Assembly: GCF_011064595.1 (NCBI RefSeq)
Contig: NZ_JAALJI010000031.1
Coordinates: forward strand, 1 to 64,000
Source: Paludisphaera soli
Lineage (GTDB): Bacteria; Planctomycetota; Planctomycetia; Isosphaerales; Isosphaeraceae
DNA length: 64,000 nucleotides
Reading direction: 5' to 3'
Shown here in pieces: positions 51,556-61,386 of the stretch. Positions within the stretch are counted from its first letter, which is position 1. The number at the start of each line of letters is the position of its first letter. The notes beneath the pieces are model-generated. The model was not told where the DNA came from. It did no database searches and saw only the letters and a list, made by a program, of their open reading frames with translations. Both the position numbers and the translations under genes were made by a program.

Positions 51556-54500
51556 CCGGGGCGACGACCCGCCCATCCGGCCGCAAGCCCCGAACCGGGA
51601 CCCGCGAGACGCCCATGAACCCGATCGACTTCGCCCTCAAACGCCCCCTGACGGTCATGGTCGCTGTCGCGGCCGTGGCCATGGGGAGCGTCCTCGCCGT
51701 GCTCCGGATGCCGATCGACGTCTTCCCGAACCTGAACCTCCCGGTGGTCTACGTCTGCCAGCCTTACGGCGGGATGGACCCGGCGCAGATGGAAGGGCTG
51801 CTCACCAACTATTACGAGTACCACTTCCTGTACATCTCCGGCATCCACCACGTCGAATCGAGGAACGTGCAGGGGATGGCCCTGATGAAGCTGTTCTTCC
51901 ACCCCGGCACGAACATGGCCCAGGCCATGGCCGAGACGATCGGCTACGTCACGCGGTCGCGGGCGTTCATGCCGCCGGGGACCGTCTCGCCGTTCATCAC
52001 CCGATTCGACGCCGGCAGCGTCCCGGTCGGGTATCTCGTCCTCTCCAGCCAGACGAAGTCGATCGGCGAGATCCAGGACCAGGCGCTCTTCAAGGTCCGG
52101 CCGATGTTCGCGGGCCTGCCGGGAGTCTCGGCCCCGCCCCCCTTCGGCGGCAGCCAGCGGACGGTCCTCGTCCGCCTGGACCCCGATCGGCTGCGGTCGT
52201 ACGCCATGTCGCCGAACGAGGTCATCCAGGCGCTCTCGGCCGGCAACGTCATCAGCCCGTCGGGCACGGTCCGCATCGAGGACTCCATGCCCATCGTGCC
52301 GGTGAACTCGCTGGTCAAGGACGTGAACGAGCTGCTCACGATCCCGATCCGGCCCGGCGTGGAGCCGACGGTCTACCTTCGCGACGTCGCCACGGTCCAG
52401 GACGGCTCCGACGTCCCGGTCGGCTACGCCCTCGTGAACGGCCGCCGCGCGGTCTACATCCTCGTGACCAAGCGCGCCGACGCCTCGACGCTCGCGGTCG
52501 TCGACAACGTAAAACGCGCGCTCCCCGACATGCGCGCCGTGCTCCCGGACGACATCCAGGTCCGCTTCGAGTTCGACCAGTCCCCCACCGTCACCCGCTC
52601 GATCCAAAGCCTCGTGCTCGAAGGGGCGATGGGCGCGGGGCTGATCGGGCTCTTGACGCTCGTGTTCCTGCGCGACTGGCGGAGCGTCGTGGTCATCGTC
52701 CTGAACATCCCGTTCGCGATCTGCGGCGCGCTCGTGGGGCTCTGGCTCTCGGGGCAGACCCTCAACATCATGACGCTGGGGGGCCTGGCGCTGGCGGTCG
52801 GCATCCTGGTCGACGAATCGACGGTCGAGATCGAGAACATCCACGCCAAGCTGGAAGGGACGGAATCCGTGGCGCTGGCCGTCCGCCGGGGCAACCTGGA
52901 CACGGCCGTCCCCCGCTTGCTGGCGATGCTCTGCGTGCTGGCCGTCTTCATACCATCGTTCTTCATGCAAGGGGCGGCTCAGGCCCTGTTCGTGCCGCTT
53001 TCGCTCGCGGTGGGCTTCGCGATGGTCAGCTCGTACCTGCTCTCCAGCACGTTCGTCCCGGTGCTCTCCGCCTGGATGTTGAGGGGCCATCGCATCGAAT
53101 CGGGCGGGACCCGAAGACGTCCCCCGTTCGAACGATTCCGGGACGGATTCGCCTCGACCGCGGCCGGCATCCTGCACGCCCGATGGCTGGTCGTGATCGT
53201 CTACCTGGCCGCGGCCGGGCTGGTGCTCCTCGCCGTCGGCCGAAACCTGGGCCTGGAGATCTTCCCCCGCGTCGACGCCGGCCGGTTCCAGCTCCGGCTG
53301 AAGGCGCCCGCCGGCACCCGCATCGAGAAGACCGAGAAGATCGTCAAGGACGCCCTGGCCGCGATCGCCGGGGAAGCCGGCGAGGATGCGGTCGAGATCT
53401 CCGTCGGCTACGTCGGCCTCATCCCTTCGAGCTATCCCATCAATGCCATCTACCAGTGGACGGGTGGGCCCGAGGAGGCCGTCGTCCGGGTGGCGCTCCG
53501 GGAGGAGGCCGGCGTCGAGGTCGAGGCGCTCAAGCGCAGGCTCCGCGATCGACTCGCGGCGTCGGCACCCGGCGTCCAGTTCTCGTTCGAGCCGGCCGAC
53601 ATCGTGAGCGACGTCATGAGCTTCGGCTCGCCGACGCCGGTCGAGGTGGCCGTGAGCGGGCCCAGCTTCCCCGACAGCCGCGCCCACGCGGAGAAGATCC
53701 GCCGCGAGCTGGCCGCCGTCCCCACGCTTCGCGACGTGCGTTACGGGCAGGCGCTCGACTACCCCACCGTGGGCGTCCGGATCGACCGCGAGCGTGCGGG
53801 CCTGAGCGGCGTCACCACCGAGGAGATCGCACGGTCCCTCGTGACCGCCACGTCGTCCAGCCGCTTCGTGGTCCCCAACTACTGGCCCGACCCCAAGACG
53901 GGCATAGGCTATCAGGTGCAGGTGGAGATCCCCTATCAGGTGATGGATTCCATTGAGGACGTCGCCACCCTCCCCGTGCAGCGTTCCGGCGGCCCGTCGC
54001 TCCTCCTTCGAGACGTGGCCGACGTGGCGCCCGGCACGATGCCCGGCGAGTACGACCGCTACAACATGAAGCGGATGCTGACGCTCACGGCGAACGTCGT
54101 CGGCGAGGACCTCGGCCGGGCCGCCGATCGCGTGGCCGCGGCCGTGGCAAGGGCGGGCGAGCCGCCGAAGGGGGTCATGGTCGACGTCCGGGGCCAGATC
54201 GCCCCCATGCGCGAGATCCTCCGGGGACTCGCGATCGGGCTGGGAATGTCGGTGGCGGTGATCCTGCTCCTCCTGACGGCCAACTTCCAGTCGATCCGCC
54301 TCGCCCTGGTGGCCGTCGCCTCGGCCCCCGCGACGATGGCCGGGGTCGTCGTCGCCCTCGCCCTCACGGGGACCACGGCCAACCTCCAGTCGTTCATGGG
54401 CGCGATCATGGCCCTCGGCGTGGCGGTGGCGAACGCGATCCTGCTCGTGACCTTCGCGGAGCGGGAGCGGCTGGCCGGGGCCTCGGCCCGCGATGCGGCC

Positions 54501-54881
54501 GTCCGGGGCGTGCGCGACCGACTTCGGCCGATCCTCATGACCAGCCTGGCCATGATCGCCGGCATGGCGCCGATGGCCCTGGGGCTGGGCGAAGGGGGCG
54601 AGCAGACCGCCCCCCTGGGACGCGCCGTGATCGGGGGCCTCTCGGCGTCGACGCTCGCCACCCTCTTCGTGCTCCCCTCCGTGTTCGCGGTCGTCATGGG
54701 CGGCGTCGACCGCCGCTCGGCCTCGCTCCATCCCTTCGACCCCGCGAGCGCCCGGTTCGTCGGCGAGGACGAACAAGTCGCCCTCGCGGCCCGCAACGGC
54801 GTCCACCCGCCGGTTGCACAGGCGTCGAAGCGAGAACACTCCGAATCCGCGACCACCACTCCAGGACCAGCCACGCCATGA
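51552..54881 (+). CDS. RND-family efflux permease
   Basis: 1109 residues. The first ATG at 51552 overlaps the padR stop; the conserved start is MNPIDFALKRPLTVMVAVAA, so ATG 51615 is also possible. Twelve membrane segments in two halves with two large periplasmic loops are evident. TM4 carries GILVDESTVEIENI, where most HAE1 pumps have VDD, and TM10 carries GVAVANAILLVTFAERE, with Ala where AcrB has the relay Lys. It is predicted to be the inner-membrane pump of a tripartite exporter with the next two genes. The substrate is unknown. It is coupled to the adaptor gene by ATGA. Confidence 0.9.
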   Translation: MTGATTRPSGRKPRTGTRETPMNPIDFALKRPLTVMVAVAAVAMGSVLAVLRMPIDVFPNLNLPVVYVCQPYGGMDPAQMEGLLTNYYEYHFLYISGIHHVESRNVQGMALMKLFFHPGTNMAQAMAETIGYVTRSRAFMPPGTVSPFITRFDAGSVPVGYLVLSSQTKSIGEIQDQALFKVRPMFAGLPGVSAPPPFGGSQRTVLVRLDPDRLRSYAMSPNEVIQALSAGNVISPSGTVRIEDSMPIVPVNSLVKDVNELLTIPIRPGVEPTVYLRDVATVQDGSDVPVGYALVNGRRAVYILVTKRADASTLAVVDNVKRALPDMRAVLPDDIQVRFEFDQSPTVTRSIQSLVLEGAMGAGLIGLLTLVFLRDWRSVVVIVLNIPFAICGALVGLWLSGQTLNIMTLGGLALAVGILVDESTVEIENIHAKLEGTESVALAVRRGNLDTAVPRLLAMLCVLAVFIPSFFMQGAAQALFVPLSLAVGFAMVSSYLLSSTFVPVLSAWMLRGHRIESGGTRRRPPFERFRDGFASTAAGILHARWLVVIVYLAAAGLVLLAVGRNLGLEIFPRVDAGRFQLRLKAPAGTRIEKTEKIVKDALAAIAGEAGEDAVEISVGYVGLIPSSYPINAIYQWTGGPEEAVVRVALREEAGVEVEALKRRLRDRLAASAPGVQFSFEPADIVSDVMSFGSPTPVEVAVSGPSFPDSRAHAEKIRRELAAVPTLRDVRYGQALDYPTVGVRIDRERAGLSGVTTEEIARSLVTATSSSRFVVPNYWPDPKTGIGYQVQVEIPYQVMDSIEDVATLPVQRSGGPSLLLRDVADVAPGTMPGEYDRYNMKRMLTLTANVVGEDLGRAADRVAAAVARAGEPPKGVMVDVRGQIAPMREILRGLAIGLGMSVAVILLLLTANFQSIRLALVAVASAPATMAGVVVALALTGTTANLQSFMGAIMALGVAVANAILLVTFAERERLAGASARDAAVRGVRDRLRPILMTSLAMIAGMAPMALGLGEGGEQTAPLGRAVIGGLSASTLATLFVLPSVFAVVMGGVDRRSASLHPFDPASARFVGEDEQVALAARNGVHPPVAQASKREHSESATTTPGPATP

Positions 54882-56233
54882 ATCCGAGACAATCCGTGAC
54901 CTGGTCATCGCGCGGACGCCTGGCAGCCAGGACGACCCTGCTCGTGATCGTTTGCGGCGCGGGATGCACGCGATCGCCCGAGTCGGCCTCGAACCCGGCC
55001 CCGACCGCCCCCGGCGGGGTGCCGATCGTCACCGTCGCGACGGTGGCACCGCAACGCGGCCCGATCCGCAAGATGACGCGGGAGCCCGGCCAGATCGAGG
55101 CTTACGAGGCGACGTCGCTCCACGCGCGCGTCGGCGGTTACATCCGATCGATCGCCGTGGACGCCGGCGATCCCGTCAAGGCGGGCCAGGTGATCGCCGA
55201 GATCGACGTCCCCGAGCTGGACGCGGCCGCCGATCAGAAGCGGGCGCTCCTCGAACAGGCGGAGGCCGGCCGGAAGCAGGCGGACGCGGCGGTCGTCGTC
55301 GCCCAGGCCGCCGTCTCCACGGCCGAGGCCAGGATCGCCGAGGCCCGCGCGTCCATCCGTCGGACCGACGCCGACGCGGCGCGATGGCAGGCCGAGTACG
55401 AACGCACGAGCCGGCTCGTGCGCGAGGGCGCCGTGACCGGCTCCGTGCTCGATGAGGCGCAGAGCAAGCTGGAGTCCGCCCGCGCGACTCGCGACGAGGC
55501 GACGGCCCTCGTCCAGTCGGCCGAGGCCGCCCAGGCCCAGGCCCAGGCCGAACTAGTCCAGGCGCGGGCCGACGTGCCCGCGGCGGCCGCCCGCGTCGAC
55601 GTCGCCAGGGCCGACCTCGAGGCGGCGGAAGCCATGGCTGGCTTTGGGAAGATCCTCGCCCCGTTCGACGGCGTCGTCACGCGCCGACATGTCCACCCGG
55701 GACATCTGACCATGCCCGGCGGGGCGGGCACGCCCCTCCTCGAAGTCGAGCGCATCGACCGGCTGCGGGTCGCCGTCGGCGTGCCCGAGGTCGACGCGAC
55801 GTTCGTCCAGCCCGGCGACCCCGCCGAGGTCCGGGTCCAGGCCCTCGACGGCCGCACGGTGAAAGGGGCCGTCTCGCGGATCTCCTGGTCCCTCGACCGC
55901 GCCACCCGCACCCTCCGCACCGAGATCGACCTGGACAACCCCGACGGGACGCTGCGGCCGGGGCTCTACGCCTATGTGGCCATCGTCGCCGAGGAACGGC
56001 CCGACGCCCTGACCCTCCCCACGACCGCGATCGTCAAGGAGGGGGGCGAGACGTTTTGCGTGCTGGTCGAAGCCGGAACCGCGAGCCGCCGAAAGCTCCG
56101 GCTGGGCCTGACGGGCGGCGGCCTCGTCGAGATCCTGGATGGCCTGGAAGGGGGCGAGACGGTCGTCGCCGCCGAAGCCGCCTCGCTGGCGGACGGGCAG
56201 CCCGTCGCGCCTTCAAAAGCCACTCCGAAATGA
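54878..56233 (+). CDS. Efflux membrane-fusion protein (lipoprotein)
   Basis: 451 residues. The N-terminus has a lipobox (LLVIVCGAGC), so it is likely lipid-anchored in the periplasm. The barrel/lipoyl domain begins YEATSLHARVGGYIRSIAVD, then DPVKAGQVIAEIDVPELDAA, followed by a long coiled-coil hairpin (about residues 120-240), and returns with FGKILAPFDGVVTRRHVHPG. This is the periplasmic adaptor of RND pumps. The start overlaps the permease stop (ATGA). It should link the pump to the TolC-like channel encoded 170 bases downstream. Confidence 0.92.
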   Translation: MNPRQSVTWSSRGRLAARTTLLVIVCGAGCTRSPESASNPAPTAPGGVPIVTVATVAPQRGPIRKMTREPGQIEAYEATSLHARVGGYIRSIAVDAGDPVKAGQVIAEIDVPELDAAADQKRALLEQAEAGRKQADAAVVVAQAAVSTAEARIAEARASIRRTDADAARWQAEYERTSRLVREGAVTGSVLDEAQSKLESARATRDEATALVQSAEAAQAQAQAELVQARADVPAAAARVDVARADLEAAEAMAGFGKILAPFDGVVTRRHVHPGHLTMPGGAGTPLLEVERIDRLRVAVGVPEVDATFVQPGDPAEVRVQALDGRTVKGAVSRISWSLDRATRTLRTEIDLDNPDGTLRPGLYAYVAIVAEERPDALTLPTTAIVKEGGETFCVLVEAGTASRRKLRLGLTGGGLVEILDGLEGGETVVAAEAASLADGQPVAPSKATPK

Positions 56234-56318
56234 GATCCCGCCGCTCTGATCGGATGGGGCGGCCGCTCCGACGCGGTGCGGACTTCGAGAGAGTTATCGA
56301 GCGCGGGCGGATCGCAAA

Positions 56319-56331
56319 CCGATAATATCGG
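56319..56331. promoter_or_regulatory. Palindrome CCGATA-A-TATCGG before the TolC gene
   Basis: A near-perfect palindrome in the 170-base gap between the adaptor and the outer-membrane factor. It shares TAATATCGGA with the stretch just before the PadR operator. It may be a promoter or operator giving the tolC-like gene its own control. Confidence 0.3.
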
Positions 56332-56402
56332 AGGCCGAAATCAACGATCCGGGGTAGAACTCCGGGGAATGGGCGTCCGAATCGCCAGGGAGGGCGTCTG
56401 AA

Positions 56403-58091
56403 ATGAGACCAGCAGGACGAATTGGGCCTCGCCTGGCCTGGCTGGCGATCGCCGCTTGCTCCTTCCTTCCCGCATCACGGGCGCAGTCCCCGGCCGCGTC
56501 GGTCGGCCCCGCCCCCGGGGAGAGCTCGATTCCGAAAGTGCCGGCTCCTATGGACTTGCGATCGCCCACGGCCGCTGCGAGGTCCACCCTCGCGCCGATC
56601 GCGGACGAGGGCGATGCGACCGGGGTGCAGTCCTCGGCGGCCCGCCTGGACGACCCGGAGGACGTCGGCTTGCCGCTGGAGCCCGATCAGGAGATCTACC
56701 CGATCGACCTCCCCGGCGCGTTGCGGCTCGCCGGCGCCCGGGATTTGGACATCGCCATCGCGAAGACGCGGGTGGCGCAGGCGGCGGCCGACCTGTCGCA
56801 GGCCCGGGCGCTCTGGCTGCCGAGCATCTTCCTGGGCCCTAACTGGATCCGGCACGACGGCCAGGCCCAGATCGTCGAGGGTCCGGTCCGCAACATCAGC
56901 AAGAGTTCACTGTTCCTGGGCGGCACGGCGGCCTCGGGTTCGAGCGTGAGCGGGCCGGTCCCCGCCGGCGGCCCGGCGCAGGTGACCGGGCTCACGACGG
57001 TGCTGCGGTTCTCGGACGCCATCTTCGAGCCGCTCGCCGCCAACCAGGTGATGAACTCCCGGAAGGCCCGGGTCGCCGCCGCGGGCAACGACGCCCTGCT
57101 GGGCGTCGCCGAGGCGTATCTGGATCTTCAGGCCGCCGCCGGACGGCTGGCGATCGCCCGCGAGGCCGCGACCAACGCGGACCGGCTGGCCGCCCTCACC
57201 GGCTCGTTCGCACGCTCCGGGGCCGGCCTTGAGGCCGACTACCGCCGGACCCTCGCCGAGCGGGACCGTCGCCGCAAGCAGATCGAGGAGGCCGTGGGCG
57301 AGGTCGAGATGGCGTCCGCCGAGCTGGTCCGCAGGACGCGGCTCGACCCGCGGATCGTCGTGGCCCCGGTCGAGCCCGCCGAATCGGTCCTCCGCATGGT
57401 GGACGACGACCTCCCGATCGACGACCTGATCGTCGCGGGCCTGCAGAACCGCCCCGAACTCGCGGAAGCCCAGGCCCTGGTCTCCGCCACGCTGGTCCGG
57501 CTGAAACAGGCCAGGCTCCGGCCGTTCATCCCCAGCCTGGCGCTGCGTTTCTCGGGGGGCGGCTTCGGCGGCGGTCGCAACGACTTCTTCGGCGATTTCG
57601 CCGGCCGCAGCGACGCCGACGTCAACCTGTACTGGGAGCTGGCGAACCTGGGATTCACCGACCGGGCGATCCAGCGCCGCCGGGCCGCCGAGAACCAGCA
57701 GAGCGTCCTGGAACTCGTCAAGCTCCAGGACCGGGTCGCGGCGGAGGTCGTGCGGGCGGAGAAGCGTCGGACGGCCGCCCATCGCCAGATGGCCCGAGCC
57801 CGCACGGCGCTCCCGGAGGCGGCCCGGTCGCTCGACCTGAACTTCACCAACATCCGAGCCGGCTCCGGCCTGCCGGGAGCCACCCGGCCGATCGAGGTCC
57901 TGCAGCCCATCCAGGCCCTCGCCCAGGCGAGGGCGGACTACCTCGACTCGGTCCTGAGCTACAACCGGGCGCAGTTCCAGCTCTACCACGCGCTCGGCCG
58001 GCCGCCTCGTCCGGATGTCGAACCGGCCGTGCCCGAGCCTCCCGCCACCCCCTTCTCGCCGCCCGCCGAGGTCCACCGCCGGTCGTCCTGA
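56403..58091 (+). CDS. TolC-family outer-membrane efflux protein
   Basis: 562 residues. A signal peptide (LAWLAIAACSFLPASRAQ) is followed by two repeats of coiled-coil hairpins: LAGARDLDIAIAKTRVAQAA, then YLDLQAAAGRLAIAREAATN, LIVAGLQNRPELAEAQALVS, NLYWELANLGFTDRAIQRRR and PIEVLQPIQALAQARADYLD. Short beta strands (FLGPNWIRHDGQ, LALRFSGGGFGGG) would form the outer-membrane barrel. It trimerises to form the exit duct for the RND pump encoded upstream. The C-terminus is Pro-rich. Confidence 0.9.
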   Translation: MRPAGRIGPRLAWLAIAACSFLPASRAQSPAASVGPAPGESSIPKVPAPMDLRSPTAAARSTLAPIADEGDATGVQSSAARLDDPEDVGLPLEPDQEIYPIDLPGALRLAGARDLDIAIAKTRVAQAAADLSQARALWLPSIFLGPNWIRHDGQAQIVEGPVRNISKSSLFLGGTAASGSSVSGPVPAGGPAQVTGLTTVLRFSDAIFEPLAANQVMNSRKARVAAAGNDALLGVAEAYLDLQAAAGRLAIAREAATNADRLAALTGSFARSGAGLEADYRRTLAERDRRRKQIEEAVGEVEMASAELVRRTRLDPRIVVAPVEPAESVLRMVDDDLPIDDLIVAGLQNRPELAEAQALVSATLVRLKQARLRPFIPSLALRFSGGGFGGGRNDFFGDFAGRSDADVNLYWELANLGFTDRAIQRRRAAENQQSVLELVKLQDRVAAEVVRAEKRRTAAHRQMARARTALPEAARSLDLNFTNIRAGSGLPGATRPIEVLQPIQALAQARADYLDSVLSYNRAQFQLYHALGRPPRPDVEPAVPEPPATPFSPPAEVHRRSS

Positions 58092-58358
58092 CCATGATCG
58101 AGGACGGTGCCGATCGCACCCTTCCGCCGTCGCCGGCGTCCGAGGAGACGGGTCGCGTCCGTCACGTCGACCCGTCGGAGCAAGGACGGACCGGGTCAGC
58201 CGCTCTCGCGCAATCCATCCCGAAATCGCAAGCCTCCCAGTCGTGACCTATCCTGGAGATGTGCGATCGCGCCCATTCCTCCCGCCTTCCATAGCGGGGG
58301 TCGAACGGGCGGCGCTGATCTCGGGATGATCCCGGTCGCGAAGGAGCGATCCGATCCA

Positions 58359-60881
58359 ATGTTCGATCACATTCGAATGGACGAGGTCTCTCGTCCGGCC
58401 GCGGGGCGATCGTACCTCTTCGTGGAAAGGCCGAATGATCGTCCGTCGCCGATGGCGAGCGGCGGCGGCGATTCGTCGCGCCGGGACGCATCGGCCCACC
58501 CGCGAGGTCTTCCGGCTCGCGAGCCGCTCGGGTTCGCAGGTCCGGGGCGGGGGCGCCGCCCCGCCCCCGAAGTCCGCCAGGTCTTCTACGAGTGGGACGT
58601 CCTGGCCGACACGATCCTGGACTTCGGCCCCAACTGCGAGGAGGTGCTCGGCTATCGTCCGGCAGAGCTTCTCGGCCCGCTGGACATCTGGGCCGGGCAC
58701 ATCCATCCCGACGATCGGGATCGCTTCCTCAGCGATCTCGACCCGATCCGGGTCAGCCGCGATCCTTTCCAGCTGCAGTACCGATTCCTCCACAAGTCGG
58801 GCCGCTACATCACCCTCCGCGACACGGGGCAGCTCCTCGGCGACGGCTCCGGGCCGCCGACGCGAGGCGTCGGCTTCGTCAGCGACGTGACCGAGCAGGT
58901 GCAGGCCGAAGAGCTCCTGATCGAACGCGAGTCGATCCTCCAGGGCTTCTTCAACAGCGCCCCGATGGGGATGTACATCCTCGAATTACTGGACGATGAC
59001 CTGAGGATGCTCTCCGTGAATCCGTCGGGGGTCGCCCACTTCGGGATCCCCGAGGAGGCGATCCGGGGACGACTGCTGTCGGAGCTGGGCTACGATCGCC
59101 AGACGATCGACCTCTGGATCGGCCGCTATCGAGCGTCCCTCCGGGACGGCCGACCGGCCCGGTACGAGTACGCCGACGAATCGCCGTCGGGCCCGGTCTG
59201 GTTCTCCGGGACGCTCGCTCCCATCCCCGGCCCGCCGGCGGCTCGCCCTCGGTTCTGCTTCATCGCGGAGGACGTCACCGGGCGGAAGCGCGCCGAGCGG
59301 GAGCTGGAGGCGCTGAACCGCGACAGCCAGGCGATCATGGACACGATCCCCGACGTCCTCTACGTGCTCGACCGCGACGGCCGCGTGGTGCGCTGGAACC
59401 GCAGCCTGGAACGCGCCATCGGCTGGACGGCCGAAGAGGTCCGGGGCCGCCCCGCCCTCGACTTCTTCCCGACCGATCAACACGCGAGCGTGGCCTCGGC
59501 CATTCGTATGGACGACTCGGACTCGGGGCGGAGAATCATCGAGGCGTGCGCCTGGAACCACGACGGGACCACGACCCCCTACCAGTTCGTCAGCGCGTCG
59601 CTGCGGGACGACGAGGGCCGCGTCGTGGGGCTCGCGGGCATCGGCCGGAACATGACCGAACGGAACGCGCTGGAAGCGGCGCTTCGGGCGCAGGCCGAGG
59701 CCGTCGAGACGATCAATCGGGTGGGCCGATCGCTCTCCGCCGAGCTGGATCTGGAGACCCTCGTCCGCTCGATCAGCGACGCCTCGGTCCTGCTCTCCGG
59801 GGCCTCCTGCGGCGCGTTCGTGCCGGTCGGACTCGGCGACCACCATCCCTCGCTCGTCGCGGATTCGGCGCCCCCGCCGTTCGGCCACCCTTGCCCGTCG
59901 CTCCGCCGGTGCGCCGAGCTGCTGGGGCCGACGATGCGGAACTCCGAGACCGTCCGGCTGGACGACCTCGCCGCGGACGAGCGATTCCGCACGCTGGCCG
60001 AGCCCCTGTCCGCCGCCGACCCGCAGGGGCTCGTGAGCCTCCTGGCGGTCCCGGTCAAGGCCCGCAGCGGCGAGGTCCTGGGAGGGCTGATCCTGGGCCA
60101 CGAACGCCGCGGCGCATTCGACGAGCGCGCCGAACTGCTGGTCTCGGGGCTCGCGGCCCAGGCCGCAGTCGCGCTGGACAACGCCCGCCTCGTGGAGGAC
60201 CTGCAACGCAGCCGGGCCGAGATCGAGGCGGCCTACGACGAGACGATCGCCGGCTGGGCCCGCGCCCTGGACCTCCGCGACCAGGAGACCGAGGGGCACA
60301 GCCGTCGCGTCGCCGACCTGACGGTCCGCCTGGCCGAAGCCATGGGGATGAGCGACGACGAGTTGGTCCACGTCCGTCGCGGCGCCCTGCTGCACGACAT
60401 CGGCAAGATGGGCATCCCCGACGGCGTCCTCCTCAAGCCCGGCCCCCTGGACGACGCCGAGTGGGAGGTCATGCGGCGGCACCCCACCTACGCCTACGAG
60501 ATGCTCCGCCCCATCGCCTTCCTCGCCCCGGCGCTCGACATCCCTTACGGCCACCACGAGCGTTGGGACGGCACCGGCTATCCTCGCGGGCTGCGCAAGC
60601 GGCAGATCCCGCTGGCGGCGCGAATCTTCGCCGCCGTGGACATCTACGACGCCTTGATCTACGACCGCCCCTACCGCAAGGCCTGGCGGCCGGAGCGGGC
60701 GATCGCCTACATCCGATCGCTCGCGGGGACCCACCTCGACCCCGGCGTGGTCTCGACCTTCCTCCGACTCATGCGCGAGCCCGAACCCCGCCGCGCCGCG
60801 GGGCGACGGCAAATCCGGGTCCACCGCGATTCATTCCTGAGGACCTGGCGGTTCGCCCGATCGAGCCACGTCGAGGCGTAG
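58359..60881 (+). CDS. PAS-PAS-PAS-GAF-HD-GYP signalling protein
   Basis: 840 residues from ATG 58359, chosen because AAGGAG lies 12 bases upstream; earlier in-frame starts give Arg-rich junk. Three PAS domains (about residues 75-180, 187-310 and 317-437; VLGYRPAELLGPLDIWAGHI, IMDTIPDVLYVLDRDGRVVR) lead to a GAF domain (about 447-617) and a C-terminal HD-GYP domain with LLHDIGKMGIPDGVLLKPGP and HHERWDGTGYPRGLRKRQIP. HD-GYP enzymes hydrolyse cyclic di-GMP. There is no receiver or membrane segment, so the sensor is probably cytoplasmic and responds to small ligands or redox state. Confidence 0.9.
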   Translation: MFDHIRMDEVSRPAAGRSYLFVERPNDRPSPMASGGGDSSRRDASAHPRGLPAREPLGFAGPGRGRRPAPEVRQVFYEWDVLADTILDFGPNCEEVLGYRPAELLGPLDIWAGHIHPDDRDRFLSDLDPIRVSRDPFQLQYRFLHKSGRYITLRDTGQLLGDGSGPPTRGVGFVSDVTEQVQAEELLIERESILQGFFNSAPMGMYILELLDDDLRMLSVNPSGVAHFGIPEEAIRGRLLSELGYDRQTIDLWIGRYRASLRDGRPARYEYADESPSGPVWFSGTLAPIPGPPAARPRFCFIAEDVTGRKRAERELEALNRDSQAIMDTIPDVLYVLDRDGRVVRWNRSLERAIGWTAEEVRGRPALDFFPTDQHASVASAIRMDDSDSGRRIIEACAWNHDGTTTPYQFVSASLRDDEGRVVGLAGIGRNMTERNALEAALRAQAEAVETINRVGRSLSAELDLETLVRSISDASVLLSGASCGAFVPVGLGDHHPSLVADSAPPPFGHPCPSLRRCAELLGPTMRNSETVRLDDLAADERFRTLAEPLSAADPQGLVSLLAVPVKARSGEVLGGLILGHERRGAFDERAELLVSGLAAQAAVALDNARLVEDLQRSRAEIEAAYDETIAGWARALDLRDQETEGHSRRVADLTVRLAEAMGMSDDELVHVRRGALLHDIGKMGIPDGVLLKPGPLDDAEWEVMRRHPTYAYEMLRPIAFLAPALDIPYGHHERWDGTGYPRGLRKRQIPLAARIFAAVDIYDALIYDRPYRKAWRPERAIAYIRSLAGTHLDPGVVSTFLRLMREPEPRRAAGRRQIRVHRDSFLRTWRFARSSHVEA

Positions 60882-61292
60882 GCCTGCCCGACGTCGCCCG
60901 ATGACTCGCCGCGGGCGTCGGCCTTCCCTCGAACTCCCCCCGCCCCGACCTCCTCGTCGAGCGCCTCCTCCACCTCGCGAACCTCTCCTCTCGCCTCGCC
61001 TCGGCCCCCCATCCCGCTCGAGTCCTCGATCGCGCGGACCTCGCGTCGATCGTCCGGCCGACCTGCCGATCTCCTCGCCCTGCGGACATCCGCAGGGTTC
61101 CGGCGGCGGTCCACCTGACGCACCCTCGGCCCGACCGCCTCGGATCCGGTCGGGCCGAACTCCCTGCGCGTCGGGCGACCTCGCGACGAGAATCTTGACG
61201 AAATCTTGACGCCCCTCGCACGGACTTTGACGGCCGTTTGAGGCGGTCCCGGCTTTAATGACGACGGAGACAACGAACACCGGGGCTCGAAC
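60882..61292. other. Gap before kdp, with hairpin and proline-coding low-complexity DNA
   Basis: No gene is supported. A forward frame encodes Pro/Arg-rich low-complexity sequence without features. A perfect hairpin CCCTGCGGA-CA-TCCGCAGGG (61078-61097) may terminate transcription of the HD-GYP gene, although it has no U tract. TTGACG repeats at 61195-61232 precede the kdp genes and are listed separately. Confidence 0.5.
61195..61232 (+). promoter_or_regulatory. Phased TTGACG repeats upstream of kdp
   Basis: TTGACG occurs at 61195-61200, 61206-61211 and 61227-61232. The spacings of 11 and 21 bases correspond to one and two helix turns, so all copies face the same side of DNA. The first two sit in a longer AATCTTGACG repeat. 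They end about 60 bases before the first kdp-linked start and are a plausible binding array for a response regulator such as KdpE, or part of a promoter. Confidence 0.5.
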
Positions 61293-61385
61293 ATGGACAT
61301 CGCGTGGTTGGCGGCGGTAGCGGCGTTCTTCGGCGGCTGCGGCCTGGCGATCCGGATGATCGCCGGCCTGCGAGAGGAGGCGTGA
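61293..61385 (+). CDS. Small membrane peptide at the head of the kdp operon
   Basis: 30 residues from ATG 61293: MDIAWLAAVAAFFGGCGLAI followed by RMIAGLREEA. One hydrophobic helix and a charged tail make it look like a second KdpF-like peptide. It ends one base before the kdpF start, so the two are probably translated together. I do not recognise a named family. Confidence 0.5.
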   Translation: MDIAWLAAVAAFFGGCGLAIRMIAGLREEA

Positions 61386-61386
61386 C

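Noticed and set aside
51423-54908. 1161-codon minus-strand frame opposite the RND permease
   Set aside because: His/Arg/Asp-rich low-complexity translation that mirrors the codon pattern of the permease gene. The forward frame has clear membrane helices and motifs.
60901-61209. 102-codon Pro/Arg-rich frame before kdp
   Set aside because: Pure low complexity produced by GC-rich DNA; no start context and no neighbours that would explain it.
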